Positions 17,301 to 25,032 of a DNA stretch of 63,610 bases are shown piece by piece (the stretch's first letter is position 1; each line of letters starts with the position of its first letter). Below the pieces are notes generated by a model. That model worked only from the letters and a program-made list of their open reading frames with translations, was not told where the DNA came from and made no database searches. The DNA lies in assembly GCA_041494805.1 (NCBI GenBank), contig JBGQBN010000019.1, forward strand, positions 1 to 63,610. The letters are read 5' to 3'. The position numbers and the translations under genes are program-made. This DNA comes from JBGQBN01 sp041494805. Lineage in GTDB: Bacteria; Acidobacteriota; Terriglobia; Terriglobales; Acidobacteriaceae.

Positions 17301-17467
17301 AGGCGCGCGTAGAGGTCCCCGACGGTGTTTGCCACCGTAAGGTCCTTAGGGTCAGCTTTGAGGATCTTTTCGTACTCAGCGATGGCGTTCGGCAGCTTGC
17401 CCTGCTGGACGAATTTCTCCGCAGCACTGAGAACCTTCTGCTTGTTGAAACCAAACCCAAACGCCAT
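14363..17467 (-). CDS. Large TPR-repeat protein (1034 aa)
   Basis: Residues about 10-510 are back-to-back tetratricopeptide repeats, for example AIAEYEKILKADPKDLTVAN, RLGQSDKAIERFKSVG and EFLRAGELEQAVRIFQKTLE. A low-complexity Ala/Pro/Glu linker (about 520-880) contains two related segments, ALNEFVSDLESSLGEGF and ALGEFVADLEASLGDSF. A C-terminal TPR block (about 900-1030, THYNLGVAFREMGLLDEAI) closes the protein. There is no signal peptide, so a cytoplasmic scaffold is likely. Possible partners are unknown; the small membrane protein 13896-14333 follows it. Confidence 0.8.
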   Translation of the reverse strand: MAFGFGFNKQKVLSAAEKFVQQGKLPNAIAEYEKILKADPKDLTVANTVGDLYARLGQSDKAIERFKSVGDAYAAQGFTVKAIAMYKKLSKLKASLESVLRLAELYTQQGLFNDARAQYLQVAEEFLRAGELEQAVRIFQKTLEMDPENVAMRMRLAEVYIRLGKKTEAWQIFSSAAESLRSRGSLAAAEDILQRMLTLDPGNSYALLLRGRNALESGDVAAGIKHLEKVADLDSHPDGLRTLLQAYLQTGRLPEAGTLAAKLFSVHNDTGAITGYADALMAAGHFEDALQVYRQYSDRLLATDAAKALESLHSIIGHVRENAPALETLLELLVKAGETTHVTEVYELLAHAYVQSGELEKARDYYLKLTQLEPENQLHTRNYQQVAARLGGTSGSRLITAEEGAVMVDELEATAPFVDQRYADDVALAVRAALTDAELFVSYNMPAKALGPLLSVLPKAPQDLRLNQRLAALHTRAGRFAEAAVCCHALESIYHDAGHPDEATRYGELASNYEERASAASAEPSEGILVELHVEPEVDAPAGPVVYSEPVDHSAPASAPPAAASGLFFHASASASSTKAPSPTEHAEFDVQPAAGEPEIDLSAEWEGTLAEEPASATAREDKAVEVTPLDKKRAGREAAVAETIEEIRFYLAHSMGEQARTAMAKLEQLKPGAAQLAAMRGEIEAATAKASSAAEAAEEISIEEVEVVPEALAAEAPPQSKAGALNEFVSDLESSLGEGFTPAPPSRKVPAAAKPQPEPETVEYAQATAEPAQAGALGEFVADLEASLGDSFLPEAPAPQAEPPAPPKRKAKPQPLSAQPEIGIAASAPRASKAAVPSATGAAAAPATAKEPAAASPTFTYQPTPIRPLTPAAAAATPKFDAGAGVDLADMFGELKHELEEDAATTDEDPETHYNLGVAFREMGLLDEAIGELQKVCQAVEQGHSFPQVMQTYTWLAQCFLDKGVPEAAIRWYEQALKLPELDAETRTALHYELATSYETAANKPAALTHFMEVYGSNIDYRDVSERIKALKS

Positions 17468-17976
17468 AGAAGTGCGGACTCCGGCCCCGGTTCTATTCCC
17501 GTTGGACGAACGCTTCTTCTGCGGAAGAGTTCACAGACGGGTTGACCATCTCCTCGGTGATGCAAGGCCAATACTCGGAGATGGCCTTTCGGACAAGGCT
17601 CATTGTAAGGCGGGTCACCCAGATTCGTATGGTTACTAAGGGTTACCAAAAGGGAGTGTACGAACGAGTTACCACCGGAACCAGGAGGCTAACTGGTAGC
17701 AATTTAAGGGGCTCAAATTGTCGATTGCACATTGCAGATTGTCAATTTCAGATTGTTTGCGGTTCGGTTTCCAACCTGAAATCGGGCGGCCGATCCAATC
17801 TGACCGGCATCGCCGTGACGAACATGGTTCTCTGAACCGGCTGGGCTCCATATGCTGTACATGTATCGCGTCGAACTTGGGTTAGAGTGTCTGGTACGTG
17901 GTACTTTTCCAGGCGTATCCCGGCGGATAGGCCGGCTCCGTGCGGTTAGTACCTCCCCCAACGAAGAAGAGGAAGA
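17468..17976. other. 509-bp divergent intergenic region
   Basis: This region separates the minus-strand TPR gene from the plus-strand gene at 17977. A 7-bp hairpin AAGGCCA/TGGCCTT (17564-17588) lies in the likely leader of the TPR gene. Around 17717-17755 there are short imperfect repeats of CAGATTGT and CACATTGCAGATTG. A GGTAC...GTACC pairing (about 17892-17953) precedes the 17977 gene. I see no convincing coding frame or RNA gene. Confidence 0.45.
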
Positions 17977-18348
17977 ATGGGAAGGTTTTTAACCTGGGTC
18001 TCGGACCAGCATTTCCAAGGCTGGGCCTGCTCGCAGTGTGAGTGGATTTACCCCATTCCTACCCTGCTGGCGGATCCGGAGGCAAAGAGCGCTTTCGACC
18101 GGCTCGCCTCGGCTAGATTCGCAGGGCACGACTGCACAGAGCACGATAAGCGGGTCCGGCAGGTGGACAGCGAGGGCTTTGCGGAACGCGCCCGAAAGCT
18201 GGTCACGCGGGGCTTCAAGCCGAAAGATGCGGCCGACATTACACTGCAAGAAATCATGCTGGAACATCGCAACGAGCCGGGGATTGAGAAACGAGCACGT
18301 GCGGACGCCGAAGACTTTCTGCGCCGGGTCAAGGACGGACTCATCTGA
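17977..18348 (+). CDS. Small protein with possible zinc site, unknown function
   Basis: The 123-aa protein has a candidate metal site, C18-S-Q-C21 with H51-D-C53-T-E-H56, followed by a helical, charged C-terminal half (ERARKLVTRGFKPKDAADITLQ). The segment WACSQCEWIYPIPT resembles short zinc-ribbon starts. AGAGGAAGA precedes the ATG as ribosome binding site. No family name is recognised. Confidence 0.6.
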   Translation: MGRFLTWVSDQHFQGWACSQCEWIYPIPTLLADPEAKSAFDRLASARFAGHDCTEHDKRVRQVDSEGFAERARKLVTRGFKPKDAADITLQEIMLEHRNEPGIEKRARADAEDFLRRVKDGLI

Positions 18349-18460
18349 GAGTGTTCACCGCGGGCAGTGAGTCGGAACACCTTCTTGGTTCATGACGGGA
18401 TTAAGGCCGAGCTGCGGTCGGCTGGACAGCGGGAGCGGTCGTCCCTATGTGAGTCTTGGG

Positions 18461-18556
18461 TTAAGCGCGTGCAACCGCGGCCAGCAGGAAGAACATTAGC
18501 ACCAACAACAGAGGTTTGGGCAGCCTGCGCAGAATTTTCCAAATCATGATGCTCAT
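18461..18556 (-). CDS. 31-aa single-TM small protein with strong ribosome binding site
   Basis: MSIMIWKILRRLPKPLLLVL is followed by MFFLLAAVARA and a stop. Basic residues sit at the N-terminal side and one hydrophobic helix follows. GGAGG (complement of 18566-18570) lies 9 nt before the ATG. The gap 18349-18712 contains no other gene. Small size means it could be chance, but the clean Shine-Dalgarno, charge pattern and isolated position favour a real membrane microprotein. Confidence 0.45.
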   Translation of the reverse strand: MSIMIWKILRRLPKPLLLVLMFFLLAAVARA

Positions 18557-18712
18557 CGACTTGATCCTCCGCGCGGGGGATTCCGCGAATGAATCTGTCG
18601 GCCACGCTCCCGGCCGGGGAAAAGCCGGAGGCTTGGCACACCAAGGGTGTTCCGTGTAAGGTAACGAGCAAGATTTTACGGCAAAATCGCTCCCAGAAGG
18701 CAAGTTGTTTTT

Positions 18713-19279
18713 ATGACCTGGATTCGCACCATACCCCTCTCCGAAGCCGATGAAAAGCTGCGCAAGGCCATGGAAGACCAAAAGGCGCTCTACCCCAAAG
18801 AGTACGCCACGCCGGTACACGTGACGGCGGGTGGCTCGGCCCCGATCGTGGATTCCCATAGCTTGATTCCGGAAGCGCTGTACCATGCGTTTGCCACTTT
18901 TGGTGTGCTTACGTCACCCGAGTTGCCACTGAGCCGGCGGCAGCACGAGATGATTACCACCCTGGTTTCGGTAACCAACCGGTGCGTTTATTGAATCGAG
19001 TCGCACGCAGAGTTTCTGCGTAGAGTGACGTTGGATCCGAACCTGGTGGAAGCGCTGGAGAAGGATTACACCACTGCACCCATCACCGCGCAAGAACGGG
19101 TGATGCTCGACTACGTGGTGAAGCTGACCAAGGATGCGACCAAGGTCTGGAAGGATGATCACGAGCGCCTGCGGGCGGCAGGGTTCGACGATAAGGCGAT
19201 TCTGCAGATCACGCTGATTGCGTCGTGGTTCAATTACATCAACCGGGTGGCGGACGCGCTGGGAGTGGGCAGGGAGTGA
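18713..19279 (+). CDS. AhpD-family peroxidase-like selenoprotein (CxxU, Sec at codon 94 encoded by TGA)
   Basis: Read through TGA 18992-18994, this is a 188-aa AhpD/CMD-family protein. The catalytic region is E79, then C91-V-Y-U94-I-E-S-H98. Spacings E-12-C, C-3-U and U-4-H equal those of the proton relay and CxxC of AhpD (Glu118, Cys130, Cys133, His137 in the mycobacterial enzyme), with Sec at the position of the more reactive Cys. The frame continues without shift for 94 codons with normal family sequence (IESHAEFLRRVTLDPNLVEA). A bacterial-type SECIS hairpin follows the TGA (19000-19029). It would reduce peroxides or act as a thiol/selenol disulfide enzyme. A Cys-to-stop mutation is the alternative. 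Initiation is at ATG 18713 with a weak ribosome site. Confidence 0.82.
19000..19029 (+). promoter_or_regulatory. Candidate bacterial SECIS element inside the selenoprotein gene
   Basis: Just after the TGA, GTCGC (19000-19004) pairs with GTGAC (19025-19029) through one G-T pair. After a 3-nt bulge AGA, ACGCAGA (19005-19011) pairs perfectly with TCTGCGT (19015-19021) around the loop GTT. The loop begins with G, 17 nt after the TGA. That fits the known bacterial rules: a G in the first two loop bases and 16-37 nt from UGA to the loop. SelB would bind the upper stem-loop. Confidence 0.75.
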
Positions 19280-19361
19280 CAACGCCGGCATCCGTTCGGC
19301 CGGTGGGAACCGGCGAACGGAGCGCGGATTCCAGCGTAGTCACTCCCGTCACCTCTCGGGC

Positions 19362-19898
19362 TCATTGTTTTTTCTCCGGCTGACGCTGCCGCGCATCTCC
19401 GCGCAGGAGCAAATCGGCCGCTGTACCGTTCTCGCGCTCGGCGATCCATTCCCAGACTCGGCGTCCATTTTCATTCAGGGAACAACGTGCTTCGGCATAG
19501 TCCACCAGACGGTTTAGAACGGTGGTGACCGAGGCGATCGGATCCTTGTGACGCTCGAGCAGATCGGGGAACCTGCGCGCGAGTTCCGCGCAGGTCTGGC
19601 GAGCGCCGAGCGGTATGCCCGAGTCCATGAGTATCAAACGACAAGCCTTGGTGAAACCAGGCTGGCGGCTCGGCGCTTTGCGATCGAGAAGATTGAGCAA
19701 CTCGTCACTCAACACCGAGTCGCCGAAAAGGTTCGCCAGGCCGGCTAGAGTCTGCTTGAGCGTGCCGATTCGTTTCATGACTTCGGCCCGCCGCTGCAAG
19801 AGTTCCTGGAGTTCATGTTCCGCGGAACGGATGACCTCGTGTACGTGCAGGTCCACGGGTTGTGCGGTTGCATTGCTTCCATTCGTGCCGGTGTTCAT
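19362..19898 (-). CDS. Protein with N-terminal coiled coil and C-terminal winged-helix-like region, unknown function
   Basis: The 178-aa product starts at ATG 19896-19898, 5 nt after GGGAGG (complement of 19904-19909). Residues about 20-65 form an amphipathic coiled coil (SAEHELQELLQRRAEVMKR). Residues about 80-155 (FTKACRLILMDSGIPLGARQ, SVTTVLNRLVDYAEA) look like a winged-helix HTH, suggesting DNA binding. Not recognised further. The next gene upstream on the same strand ends 39 nt away. Confidence 0.62.
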   Translation of the reverse strand: MNTGTNGSNATAQPVDLHVHEVIRSAEHELQELLQRRAEVMKRIGTLKQTLAGLANLFGDSVLSDELLNLLDRKAPSRQPGFTKACRLILMDSGIPLGARQTCAELARRFPDLLERHKDPIASVTTVLNRLVDYAEARCSLNENGRRVWEWIAERENGTAADLLLRGDARQRQPEKKQ

Positions 19899-19937
19899 CG
19901 AGACCTCCCGAGTGATTGTGACCCTATCGATCGTCAT

Positions 19938-20366
19938 TTACGGCTGGCTGACCGCTACCGCCGCGTGGGCGTTCGCAGGACGGCGCTTGGCCACGGCAGT
20001 CGCTGGTTTGGGACGGTCCAGTTCCTGGCCGATGGCGTTGTTTTCCTGCCAGACCCGTATCAACCTGTGATAGCCGCCCTCGACGTCGAACTCCAGCTTT
20101 GCCGAAGCCGGAACAGCCGGGGCGTGGACCGATCGGGTCACCAGGGTAGCGAGAACGTGGGCCTGGGAATCGCGCAGGAGCAGAAGGTACGGTGCGGTAC
20201 TGACCAGCGAATATTCCCCGGCGGGGAAGGCCTGGTTGCCTACATTGAATTCGAATGGAACTTTCACCTTGATGATGTGAGCCGTGAATTGTGCGTGGGC
20301 CGACCCCGCGAGCAACAAGACAGCCAGCGCGAGTGAAGTCAGAGTCAATCCAATCCGGTGCTTCAT
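19938..20366 (-). CDS. Secreted small protein, unknown function
   Basis: The 142-aa product has a clear signal peptide (MKHRIGLTLTSLALAVLLLA, cleavage after AHA) and a beta-rich mature part (VKVPFEFNVGNQAFPAGEYSL, YLLLLRDSQAHVLATLV). AAGGAGGT precedes the ATG by about 6 nt (complement near 20372-20379). The pattern VPFEFxVGxxxxPAGxY is one I associate with exported acidobacterial proteins of unknown function. It is transcribed divergently from the LysR gene, with 99 bp between the starts. Confidence 0.68.
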   Translation of the reverse strand: MKHRIGLTLTSLALAVLLLAGSAHAQFTAHIIKVKVPFEFNVGNQAFPAGEYSLVSTAPYLLLLRDSQAHVLATLVTRSVHAPAVPASAKLEFDVEGGYHRLIRVWQENNAIGQELDRPKPATAVAKRRPANAHAAVAVSQP

Positions 20367-20428
20367 ACAACCTCCTTGGGAATTACTTGTGGGGATTGGA
20401 CGCTGGGACCATGCATGAGGATTATTGT

Positions 20429-20457
20429 TTGTTTTCATCCGATGGATGCATTATGCT
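20429..20457 (+). promoter_or_regulatory. Candidate promoter and palindrome upstream of the LysR-type gene
   Basis: TTGTTT (20429-20434), 17-nt spacer, TATGCT (20452-20457), then 8 nt to the ATG at 20466. The palindrome CATCC-GAT-GGATG (20436-20448) lies within the spacer and could be an operator for autoregulation. Confidence 0.45.
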
Positions 20458-20465
20458 CATGGCTT

Positions 20466-21383
20466 ATGGATGTGCGACTGGAAATCCGGCATTTGAAATT
20501 GCTGTCCGCAGTGGCGGAAGCAGGCAGCGTCACCGAAGCCGGCAAACGACTGCACCTTACGCAGTCGGCGCTCAGTCACCAGTTGCGCGACGCGGAAGAA
20601 AAGCTGGGCACGGCTCTGTTCCTGCGCCTGGGCAGGAAGATGGTACTGACGCCAGCAGGAGAGAAGTTGTTGGTCTCCGCCCGGCGGGTGCTTGAAGACC
20701 TGGGGAGCGCGGAAGCGCAGATCAAAGGACTCAACGGGGGGGCTCAGGGTGTGATCCGGCTGAGCACGGAATGCTACACCTGCTACCACTGGCTGCCTCC
20801 ACTACTCAAGAAGTTCCACAGCAAGTTTGCCAAAGTCGAAGTGAACATTGACGCCGCGGCCACGGCGCATCCGGCGGCAGCGCTGCTCGAAGGCAAGCTG
20901 GACGTGGCCATCATGAACTGTCCGCCGCGCAACAAGAGCCTTCGGGTTACGCCCATGTTCGAGGACGAACTGGTGATCGTCATGGCTCCGGGGCACCGGC
21001 TCGCCGCGTCCAGTCACGTACAGCCACGCGACCTGGCGGATGAGACGGTCTTGATCTATCCGCCACGGGAAGAGAGCACGCTGTTGCGGAAAGTGCTGCA
21101 GCCGGTGGGCGTGCATCCGCAACGGGTGCTGGAAGTCCCTTTGACCGAGGCCATCATTGAAATGGCGGCGGCGGGCACGGGCATTGGTTTTCTGGCGCGT
21201 TGGGCGGTCGCACCCCAGGTGGAGACGGGCCGGGTTGTCATCAGGCCATTGCGTAATCGTGGATTCCGGCGACAGTGGCACGCGGTCACGCTGCGAAACC
21301 AGCCAACTCCGCCGTATCTACAGGAGTTCCTGAATCTGCTGGCCGGCTACTGTCCGAAGCAGGCGCGGCGGCTGCGCGCTTAG
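20466..21383 (+). CDS. LysR-family transcriptional regulator, MetR-like
   Basis: The 305-aa length is normal for the family. The winged helix-turn-helix spans about residues 5-65 (LKLLSAVAEAGSVTEAGKRL, LTQSALSHQLRDAEEKLG). The ligand domain opens IRLSTECYTCYHWLPPLLKK, close to the MetR effector-domain start. MetR proteins sense homocysteine and control methionine genes. No met gene is adjacent, so the assignment is by sequence only. I use ATG 20466; it is preceded by a promoter-like pair and no Shine-Dalgarno. The next gene starts 18 nt downstream on the same strand. Confidence 0.82.
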   Translation: MDVRLEIRHLKLLSAVAEAGSVTEAGKRLHLTQSALSHQLRDAEEKLGTALFLRLGRKMVLTPAGEKLLVSARRVLEDLGSAEAQIKGLNGGAQGVIRLSTECYTCYHWLPPLLKKFHSKFAKVEVNIDAAATAHPAAALLEGKLDVAIMNCPPRNKSLRVTPMFEDELVIVMAPGHRLAASSHVQPRDLADETVLIYPPREESTLLRKVLQPVGVHPQRVLEVPLTEAIIEMAAAGTGIGFLARWAVAPQVETGRVVIRPLRNRGFRRQWHAVTLRNQPTPPYLQEFLNLLAGYCPKQARRLRA

Positions 21384-21400
21384 TGCGCTAAGCTGTCTTC

Positions 21401-23920
21401 ATGGAGCGCCGTTCTCTTGTCGAATACCTCGATGACTTCCTGCGAAGAGGGAATGAGTGCGCTTATGTGCAGCGGCGTGGGTACCGCAGCGTGCGCTGGA
21501 GCTATCGGCAGGTGGCGGAGATGGCGTTTCAGTTTGGGCGGGAGCTGGCGAAGCGCGGCATTGGAAAGGGCGACCGAGTCCTGGTCTGGGGGCCGAATTC
21601 GGCGGAGTGGGTGGCGGCGTTTTTCGGCTGCGCGCTCCGGGGTGCGATTGCGGTCCCGATGGATGAGGTCGCAGCCCCAGATTTCGCGCTGCGCGTCTAT
21701 CAGCAGGTGAGTGCGAAACTGCTGGTGTGCTCGCGTGCACACGTTCCGCCTGGCATCCCAGCATTGGTTCTAGACGATCTTCCGCAGGCATTGGCGCACT
21801 ATTCTTCCGCGCCTCCGTCCCCGGTTACGATCCAAAGTGGTGACACCCTGGAAATAGTTTTTACTTCGGGAACTACCGCCGAACCCAGAGGCGTTGTGAT
21901 CACCCATGGCAACGTTCTGGCCAACATCGCGCCGCTGGAAGCCGAGATGCACAGGTACCTCAAATACGAACGGTTGGTGCATCCCGTCCGCTTCTTGAAC
22001 CTGCTGCCGCTGAGTCACGTGTTCGGGCAATTCCTGGGGATTTTCTTGCCGCAACTGATGGGGGGCACCGTGATTTTTCAGGAAGCGCTCAAGCCGGCTG
22101 AAGTGATCGGGACTATCCGGCGGGAGCGGGCGTCCGTGCTGGTGGCAGTGCCGCGCCTGCTGCAGTCATTAAAGGAAAAAATCGAACGCGATTTTGAGGA
22201 CCAAGGCCGGCTGGAAGGGTTTCAACGTCGATTTGCAGCCGCGGAGGGCAAGCATTTTTTGCGCCGGTGGTGGATTTTCCGTCGGGTGCATCGCCAGTTC
22301 GGGTGGAAGTTCTGGGCTTTCATTTCGGGCGGCGCCGCGCTGGATCGCACCACCGAGGAATTCTGGGGACGACTGGGTTTCGCGGTCATTCAGGGTTACG
22401 GGCTTACGGAGACGACCTCGCTGATCAGCGTCAATCATCCTTTTCGTTTGAGTAAGGGATCGATCGGAAAGGTGCTGGCCGGGCGTGAAGTGAAGCTGGG
22501 GCCGGATGGGGAAATCCTGGTGCGCGGCAGCGGTGTCGCGGCTGGCTACTGGAGTGAGCGCGGGATGCAGCCGGTGGCAGGGGAAGGGGGCTGGTATGGC
22601 ACGGGAGACATCGGCGAACTCGACGGCAACGGCAGTCTTTACTTCAAGGGGCGTAAGAAGGACGTCATCGTAACCCCTGCCGGCATGAAGGTGTATCCGG
22701 CTGATCTCGAGGCGGCACTGCGCCGCCAGCCCGAGGTCAAAGATTGCGTGGTGGTCGCGCTGCCGACTAACGGAAATGCCGAGCCCTGCGCAGTGATGAT
22801 TTTGCGGGATCGAGACGTTGATGCCGACATGGTTATGAAGCGTGCGAACGAGACTTTGGCCGAGTACCAGCGCATGCGCGCCCGATTGGTGTGGCCGGAG
22901 GAGGATTTCCCTCGCACATCGACGCAAAAGCCACGGACCAACGTGATTCAGGAGGTGGTGCAGGCTCAACTGGGTGCGAAGGCAGGAGATCGCAAGCTGC
23001 CGAGTTCGTTGGCTGAATTGGTGGCAAGGATCGCCGGGCGCGGGGCCGGTGGCTGGACACCCGAAGCGAACCTGGAGACCGATTTGAATCTGAGTTCACT
23101 GGATCGCGTGGAGTTGCTCAGTGCCCTCGAAGACCGCTACCAGCTTGACTTGAGTGAGACCCGATTTGCCGCTGTGAACACGGTGGGCGACCTGGAACGC
23201 ATGCTGCGCGGCGAAATTCCGCCGCGGGTGCGATATCACTATCCGCGCTGGGTGCAACGCTGGCCGGTGACCTGGGTTCGGCTGCTGGTGCATTACATGC
23301 TGCTTAGGCCGGCGGTGTTTTTGCTGGGATGGCCGCGGATCGAAGGCCGGGAAAACTTGCGCGGGGTGCCGGGGCCGGTGCTGGTGGTGTGCAACCACAT
23401 TGACGATGTGGATGTTGGTTTCGTGCTCACGACGCTACCGGCGCGTCTTCGTCAGAAGCTCGCGACAGCGACGGGGGGAGAAGCTCTGGAGGCTTTGCGC
23501 ACTCCGCCATCCACACGAAGTTTTTGGGGCAGAGCCTACGACCGGCTGAAGTGGGCGCTGGGCGTGGCATTGCTCAACCTGTTTCCATTGCCGCGGGAAG
23601 CAGGCTTTCGGGAGAGCTTTGCCTACGCGGGAGAATCCGTGGACCGGGGATACAGTGTGCTGGTTTTTCCCGAGGGACAGCACACTAGAGACGGCAAAAT
23701 GTGCCCATTCCGCAGCGGGGTTGGATTGCTGGCCAACAATCTGGGAATACCAATCGTACCGATGCGTATTGACGGGCTATTTGAATTGAAACAAGCGGGA
23801 AAGAAATTGGCGCGGCCCCACACTGTAAGGATCAAGATGGGGCCGCCGGTTCGATTTGCGGCGAACAGCGATCCGGGATGGATTGCGCAGGAGTTGCAGA
23901 AGAAGGTCGAGGAGTTGTGA
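21401..23920 (+). CDS. Adenylation domain - acyl carrier - PlsC acyltransferase fusion (839 aa)
   Basis: Three enzymes in one chain. Residues about 1-510 form an acyl-AMP ligase (TSGTTAEPRG at 155-164, YGLTETT, GWYGTGDIGEL, FKGRKKDVIVTPAGMKVYP). Residues about 520-610 form an acyl carrier domain whose phosphopantetheine Ser lies in LSSLDRVELL (about 565). Residues about 620-839 form a PlsC-type acyltransferase with NHIDDVD (H-x4-D, about 665) and FPEGQHTRDG (about 756). The likely job is to activate a fatty acid, load it on the internal carrier and transfer it to a lysophospholipid or similar acceptor. It resembles the Aas (LplT-Aas) logic, with an added carrier. No transporter domain is present. 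Confidence 0.87.
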   Translation: MERRSLVEYLDDFLRRGNECAYVQRRGYRSVRWSYRQVAEMAFQFGRELAKRGIGKGDRVLVWGPNSAEWVAAFFGCALRGAIAVPMDEVAAPDFALRVYQQVSAKLLVCSRAHVPPGIPALVLDDLPQALAHYSSAPPSPVTIQSGDTLEIVFTSGTTAEPRGVVITHGNVLANIAPLEAEMHRYLKYERLVHPVRFLNLLPLSHVFGQFLGIFLPQLMGGTVIFQEALKPAEVIGTIRRERASVLVAVPRLLQSLKEKIERDFEDQGRLEGFQRRFAAAEGKHFLRRWWIFRRVHRQFGWKFWAFISGGAALDRTTEEFWGRLGFAVIQGYGLTETTSLISVNHPFRLSKGSIGKVLAGREVKLGPDGEILVRGSGVAAGYWSERGMQPVAGEGGWYGTGDIGELDGNGSLYFKGRKKDVIVTPAGMKVYPADLEAALRRQPEVKDCVVVALPTNGNAEPCAVMILRDRDVDADMVMKRANETLAEYQRMRARLVWPEEDFPRTSTQKPRTNVIQEVVQAQLGAKAGDRKLPSSLAELVARIAGRGAGGWTPEANLETDLNLSSLDRVELLSALEDRYQLDLSETRFAAVNTVGDLERMLRGEIPPRVRYHYPRWVQRWPVTWVRLLVHYMLLRPAVFLLGWPRIEGRENLRGVPGPVLVVCNHIDDVDVGFVLTTLPARLRQKLATATGGEALEALRTPPSTRSFWGRAYDRLKWALGVALLNLFPLPREAGFRESFAYAGESVDRGYSVLVFPEGQHTRDGKMCPFRSGVGLLANNLGIPIVPMRIDGLFELKQAGKKLARPHTVRIKMGPPVRFAANSDPGWIAQELQKKVEEL

Positions 23921-24022
23921 GGCTCTAGTTTTGCTGTCCCGGCTGGAGCCAGAGGCAAAGAGTGAATCTGTTTATTGTTCGTGAAACCCTCAGAAGATTG
24001 CTCCGTATCCAAGAGGCCCCGG

Positions 24023-24028
24023 TATAAT
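24023..24028 (+). promoter_or_regulatory. -10 element of the PA2779/C39/TPR-barrel operon
   Basis: TATAAT in GGTATAATATTTCC, with ATG 24071 about 42 nt downstream and a GGAGG ribosome site at 24058-24062. The best -35 candidate, TTGCTC (23998-24003), has a 19-nt spacer. Confidence 0.5.
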
Positions 24029-24070
24029 ATTTCCATACTCTGGCCAGAATTCCATTGGAGGTTGCGAAAC

Positions 24071-24475
24071 ATGAGTTTCGATCTGCGGCAGTCTGTCCGG
24101 ATGATTATTGCTTGTATTCTTGCCACCATCTTTGCAGTTCCCCCAAGCCTTCTGGCCCAGGCCCACGTAGTAAGTCCCTCTGATCTGCAAAGGGAAGTGC
24201 TGGCAGCAACCCAGGCGCGGCAACACAACTTGCAGAGTGTGCAGCAGTTCCTCTCCTCGGAAGTAGCGCAGAAGGCGTTGAAGTCCGCTCGCATGGACCC
24301 GGCGCAGGTGAAGACTGCCGTCTCGACGCTGACGGACGCTGAACTGGCCCAGTTGGCTTCCCGCGCCGAGAAAGCCCAGGCTGATTTCGCGGCGGGTACT
24401 CTGAGCGACCGGGACTTGATCATCATCATCTTGTGCGTCGCCGCGCTGGTTCTGATCATTGTTGCGGTCCGATAG
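24071..24475 (+). CDS. PA2779-family exported protein
   Basis: The 134-aa product has a signal sequence (about 1-30, ending SLLAQ) and a helical middle (LQREVLAATQARQHNLQSVQ). The block VKTAVSTLTDAELAQLASRA matches the hallmark of PA2779-like proteins. A strongly hydrophobic C-terminal tail ends it (about 113-134, LIIIILCVAALVLIIVAVR). The start at 24071 is backed by GGAGG about 10 nt upstream. It is the first gene of a tight operon; the peptidase starts 11 nt after its stop. The short exported body with a hydrophobic C-terminus makes it a plausible substrate of that peptidase. Confidence 0.8.
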   Translation: MSFDLRQSVRMIIACILATIFAVPPSLLAQAHVVSPSDLQREVLAATQARQHNLQSVQQFLSSEVAQKALKSARMDPAQVKTAVSTLTDAELAQLASRAEKAQADFAAGTLSDRDLIIIILCVAALVLIIVAVR

Positions 24476-24486
24476 GACGCCTAGGC

Positions 24487-25032
24487 ATGGTCAAAACGCT
24501 CACGGTGTTGGTATGCCTCTGCGGCCTTGTGTTTGCCGCGGAGGCTCCGGCCATCTGGCTGGATGTCCCGTTTGTGAAACAGGAGAAGAACGGCTGCGGC
24601 GCGGCGAGTATTGCCATGGTGATGCAATACTGGCTGCGGCAGCAGGGGCGGCCGGTGGATGCAAGTGCAGATGCAGCCCAGATCCAGCGCACGTTGTTCT
24701 CCAGCCAGATTCATGGCATCTACGCCTCCGACATGGAGCGATATTTCCAGCAGGGGGGATTTCGTACGTTTGCATTCGAGGGCGAATGGGAGAGCTTGAA
24801 ACAGCATTTGGAGAAAGGGCGTCCTTTGATCGTCGCCCTGAAGCCTGCCTCGGGTGACTTGCCGTTGCACTACCTGGTCGTGACCGGGCTGGACTCGGAG
24901 CAGGGGTTGGTGCTGGTCAACGATCCGGCCCAACGCAAACTGCTCAAACAGGACCGTCCGAGCTTTGAACGGGAATGGAGTGCCGCCGGAAAATGGACTC
25001 TGCTGGCCCTGCCTCAGCCCGACGTTCGTTGA
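24487..25032 (+). CDS. C39-like cysteine peptidase, PA2778 type
   Basis: The 181-aa exported protein (signal about 1-19, LTVLVCLCGLVFAAEA) has a papain-like C39 arrangement: VPFVKQEKNGCGAASIAMVM with the catalytic Cys, then LHYLVVTG with His and LVNDPAQRK with Asp. Bacterial C39 peptidases usually remove leader peptides after a double glycine. Here the domain is free and periplasmic rather than fused to an ABC exporter. Its 3' end overlaps the start of the TPR-barrel gene, so the two are coupled. Confidence 0.8.
   Translation: MVKTLTVLVCLCGLVFAAEAPAIWLDVPFVKQEKNGCGAASIAMVMQYWLRQQGRPVDASADAAQIQRTLFSSQIHGIYASDMERYFQQGGFRTFAFEGEWESLKQHLEKGRPLIVALKPASGDLPLHYLVVTGLDSEQGLVLVNDPAQRKLLKQDRPSFEREWSAAGKWTLLALPQPDVR

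Noticed and set aside
14342..17545. Several long plus-strand frames inside the TPR gene
   Set aside because: They are shadows of the repeats on the minus strand with no start signals or domains of their own.
18713..18994. Two separate short CMD genes (18713-18994 and 19025-19279), or a frameshifted pseudogene
   Set aside because: Both halves are in one frame with only TGA between them, the TGA replaces the catalytic Cys exactly, and a SECIS-type hairpin follows. A point nonsense mutation remains possible and is stated as the alternative.
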